Origin: Planctomycetaceae bacterium
GTDB lineage: Bacteria > Planctomycetota > Planctomycetia > Pirellulales > Pirellulaceae
Reading direction: 5' to 3'
Length of the DNA: 5,447 nt
NCBI GenBank assembly: GCA_003455945.1
Contig: DMPQ01000164.1
Location: 6,653 to 12,099, forward strand
Below the pieces are notes generated by a model that did not search any database, had not been told where the DNA came from, and saw only the letters and a program-made list of their open reading frames with translations. The position numbers and the translations under genes were made by a program. Each line of letters opens with the position of its first letter. The stretch's first letter is position 1. Below, one piece after another: positions 4,736-5,447 of this stretch.

Positions 4736-5447
4736 ATGAGTCTGCGTCTGGAAGTGCTGGAGTTCTTCGACGAGACGAATCGTTCGCTCGTGCATCGCAT
4801 TCCTCCGCAAGGATCGGCCGACATCAAGTTCGGTGCTCAGCTGATCGTGCAGCAGCAGCAGGAAGCGGTCTTCTTCCGCGACGGCAAGGCGCTCGACAAG
4901 TTCGGCCCGGGGCGCTACACGCTGACGACCGCCAACGTCCCGATCCTGACTCGGCTGCTGACGATCCCTTGGGAAAAGTCGCCGTTCACCGCGTCGGTCT
5001 ACTTCGTCGGTCGACAGGATTTCGTCGATCAGAAGTGGGGAACGCGCCAACCGATCACGCTGCGCGACAAGGACTTCGGCCTCGTCCGGCTGCGGGCGTT
5101 CGGCAAGTTCTCGTATCGGGTGTCCGATTCGTCGTTGCTGCTCGAGCGCCTGGTCGGCACTCAGGGGCAGTACACGACCGATCAGGTCACCAGCTACATG
5201 AAGGACCTGATCGTTTCGCGTCTGACCGATCTGATCGCGACTTCGAACGTCGGGATCCTCGATCTCCAGTCGATGTACGAGGAGATCGGATCGGGGACCC
5301 GAGCCAAGGTCGCCGACGATTTCGGCAAGAACGGCCTCGAGCTCGTCGACTTCTTCATCAACTCGATCAGCCTGCCGGAGCAGGTGCAGCAGGCGATCGA
5401 TGCCCGCAGCAGCATGGGAGCGATCGGCGACCTTCAGGCGTTCACCG
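4736..5447 (+). CDS. YdjI-like SPFH (band 7-like) protein, 3' truncated by the window edge
   Basis: The frame is open from ATG 4736 to the end of the window, giving 237 residues with no stop. The sequence matches the YdjI-type SPFH group, also annotated as 'virion core protein (lumpy skin disease virus)-like'. Shared features are an N-terminal [15 protein letters not shown] (9-23), [20 protein letters not shown] (33-52), [16 protein letters not shown] (56-71), [10 protein letters not shown] (82-91), KWGT (100-103) then PITLRD, followed by [21 protein letters not shown] and, near the edge, [21 protein letters not shown]. There is no N-terminal membrane anchor, as expected for YdjI rather than flotillin or HflK/C. 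SPFH proteins form membrane-associated oligomers that organise microdomains. In Bacillus, YdjI is encoded with the PspA homologue YdjF and is linked to membrane-stress responses. A zinc-ribbon or low-complexity C-terminus, present in some relatives, would lie beyond the window. The helical protein gene 154 bp upstream is a likely functional partner. Confidence 0.93.
   Translation, partial: MSLRLEVLEFFDETNRSLVHRIPPQGSADIKFGAQLIVQQQQEAVFFRDGKALDKFGPGRYTLTTANVPILTRLLTIPWEKSPFTASVYFVGRQDFVDQKWGTRQPITLRDKDFGLVRLRAFGKFSYRVSDSSLLLERLVGTQGQYTTDQVTSYMKDLIVSRLTDLIATSNVGILDLQSMYEEIGSGTRAKVADDFGKNGLELVDFFINSISLPEQVQQAIDARSSMGAIGDLQAFT

Noticed and set aside
3646..4827. A 393-codon open frame on the minus strand spanning VOC, helical protein and SPFH start
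   Set aside because: It runs antisense to three well-supported genes and is low-complexity and Arg/Ser-rich, with no recognisable motif. It is a shadow frame.

Overview
The window is high-GC, with four protein-coding genes, all on the plus strand. The gene types suggest a planctomycete: a leucine-rich-repeat plus PDZ protein, a large exported protein carrying the 'LGADEFATREAA' signature often seen in that phylum, and hypothetical proteins with little recognisable domain content. This is an inference from gene style. No rRNA or other taxonomic marker is present.

Layout. Bases 1-981 hold the 3' part of a gene already open at the window edge. Its visible product begins with three exact AIEAQ repeats, continues through a Pro/Gly-rich linker and an LRR-like segment, and ends in a PDZ domain. 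Bases 982-1148 hold a strong imperfect hairpin and a second hairpin just before a Shine-Dalgarno sequence. Bases 1149-3191 encode an exported protein of about 680 residues with a signal peptide and an internal HEAT-like segment. Bases 3411-3860 encode a small VOC (glyoxalase/bleomycin-resistance fold) protein with a repeat-encoded acidic tail, followed directly by a perfect 9-bp hairpin. Bases 4054-4581 encode a helical protein of about 175 residues. Bases 4736-5447 encode the N-terminal 237 residues of a YdjI-like SPFH protein that runs off the window.

How the genes may work together. The best functional link is between the last two genes. YdjI-type SPFH proteins act in membrane-stress (PspA-type) modules in Bacillus, and the helical protein directly upstream is a plausible partner. 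The LRR-PDZ and signal-peptide proteins look like extracytoplasmic proteins of unknown role. The VOC gene has no clear link to its neighbours. The gaps of about 150-220 bp between genes, each with hairpin-capable sequence, do not suggest one tight operon. No RNA gene, CRISPR array, insertion sequence, convincing promoter or origin was seen. GATC/CGATCG is strikingly frequent across the window, in genes and gaps alike.
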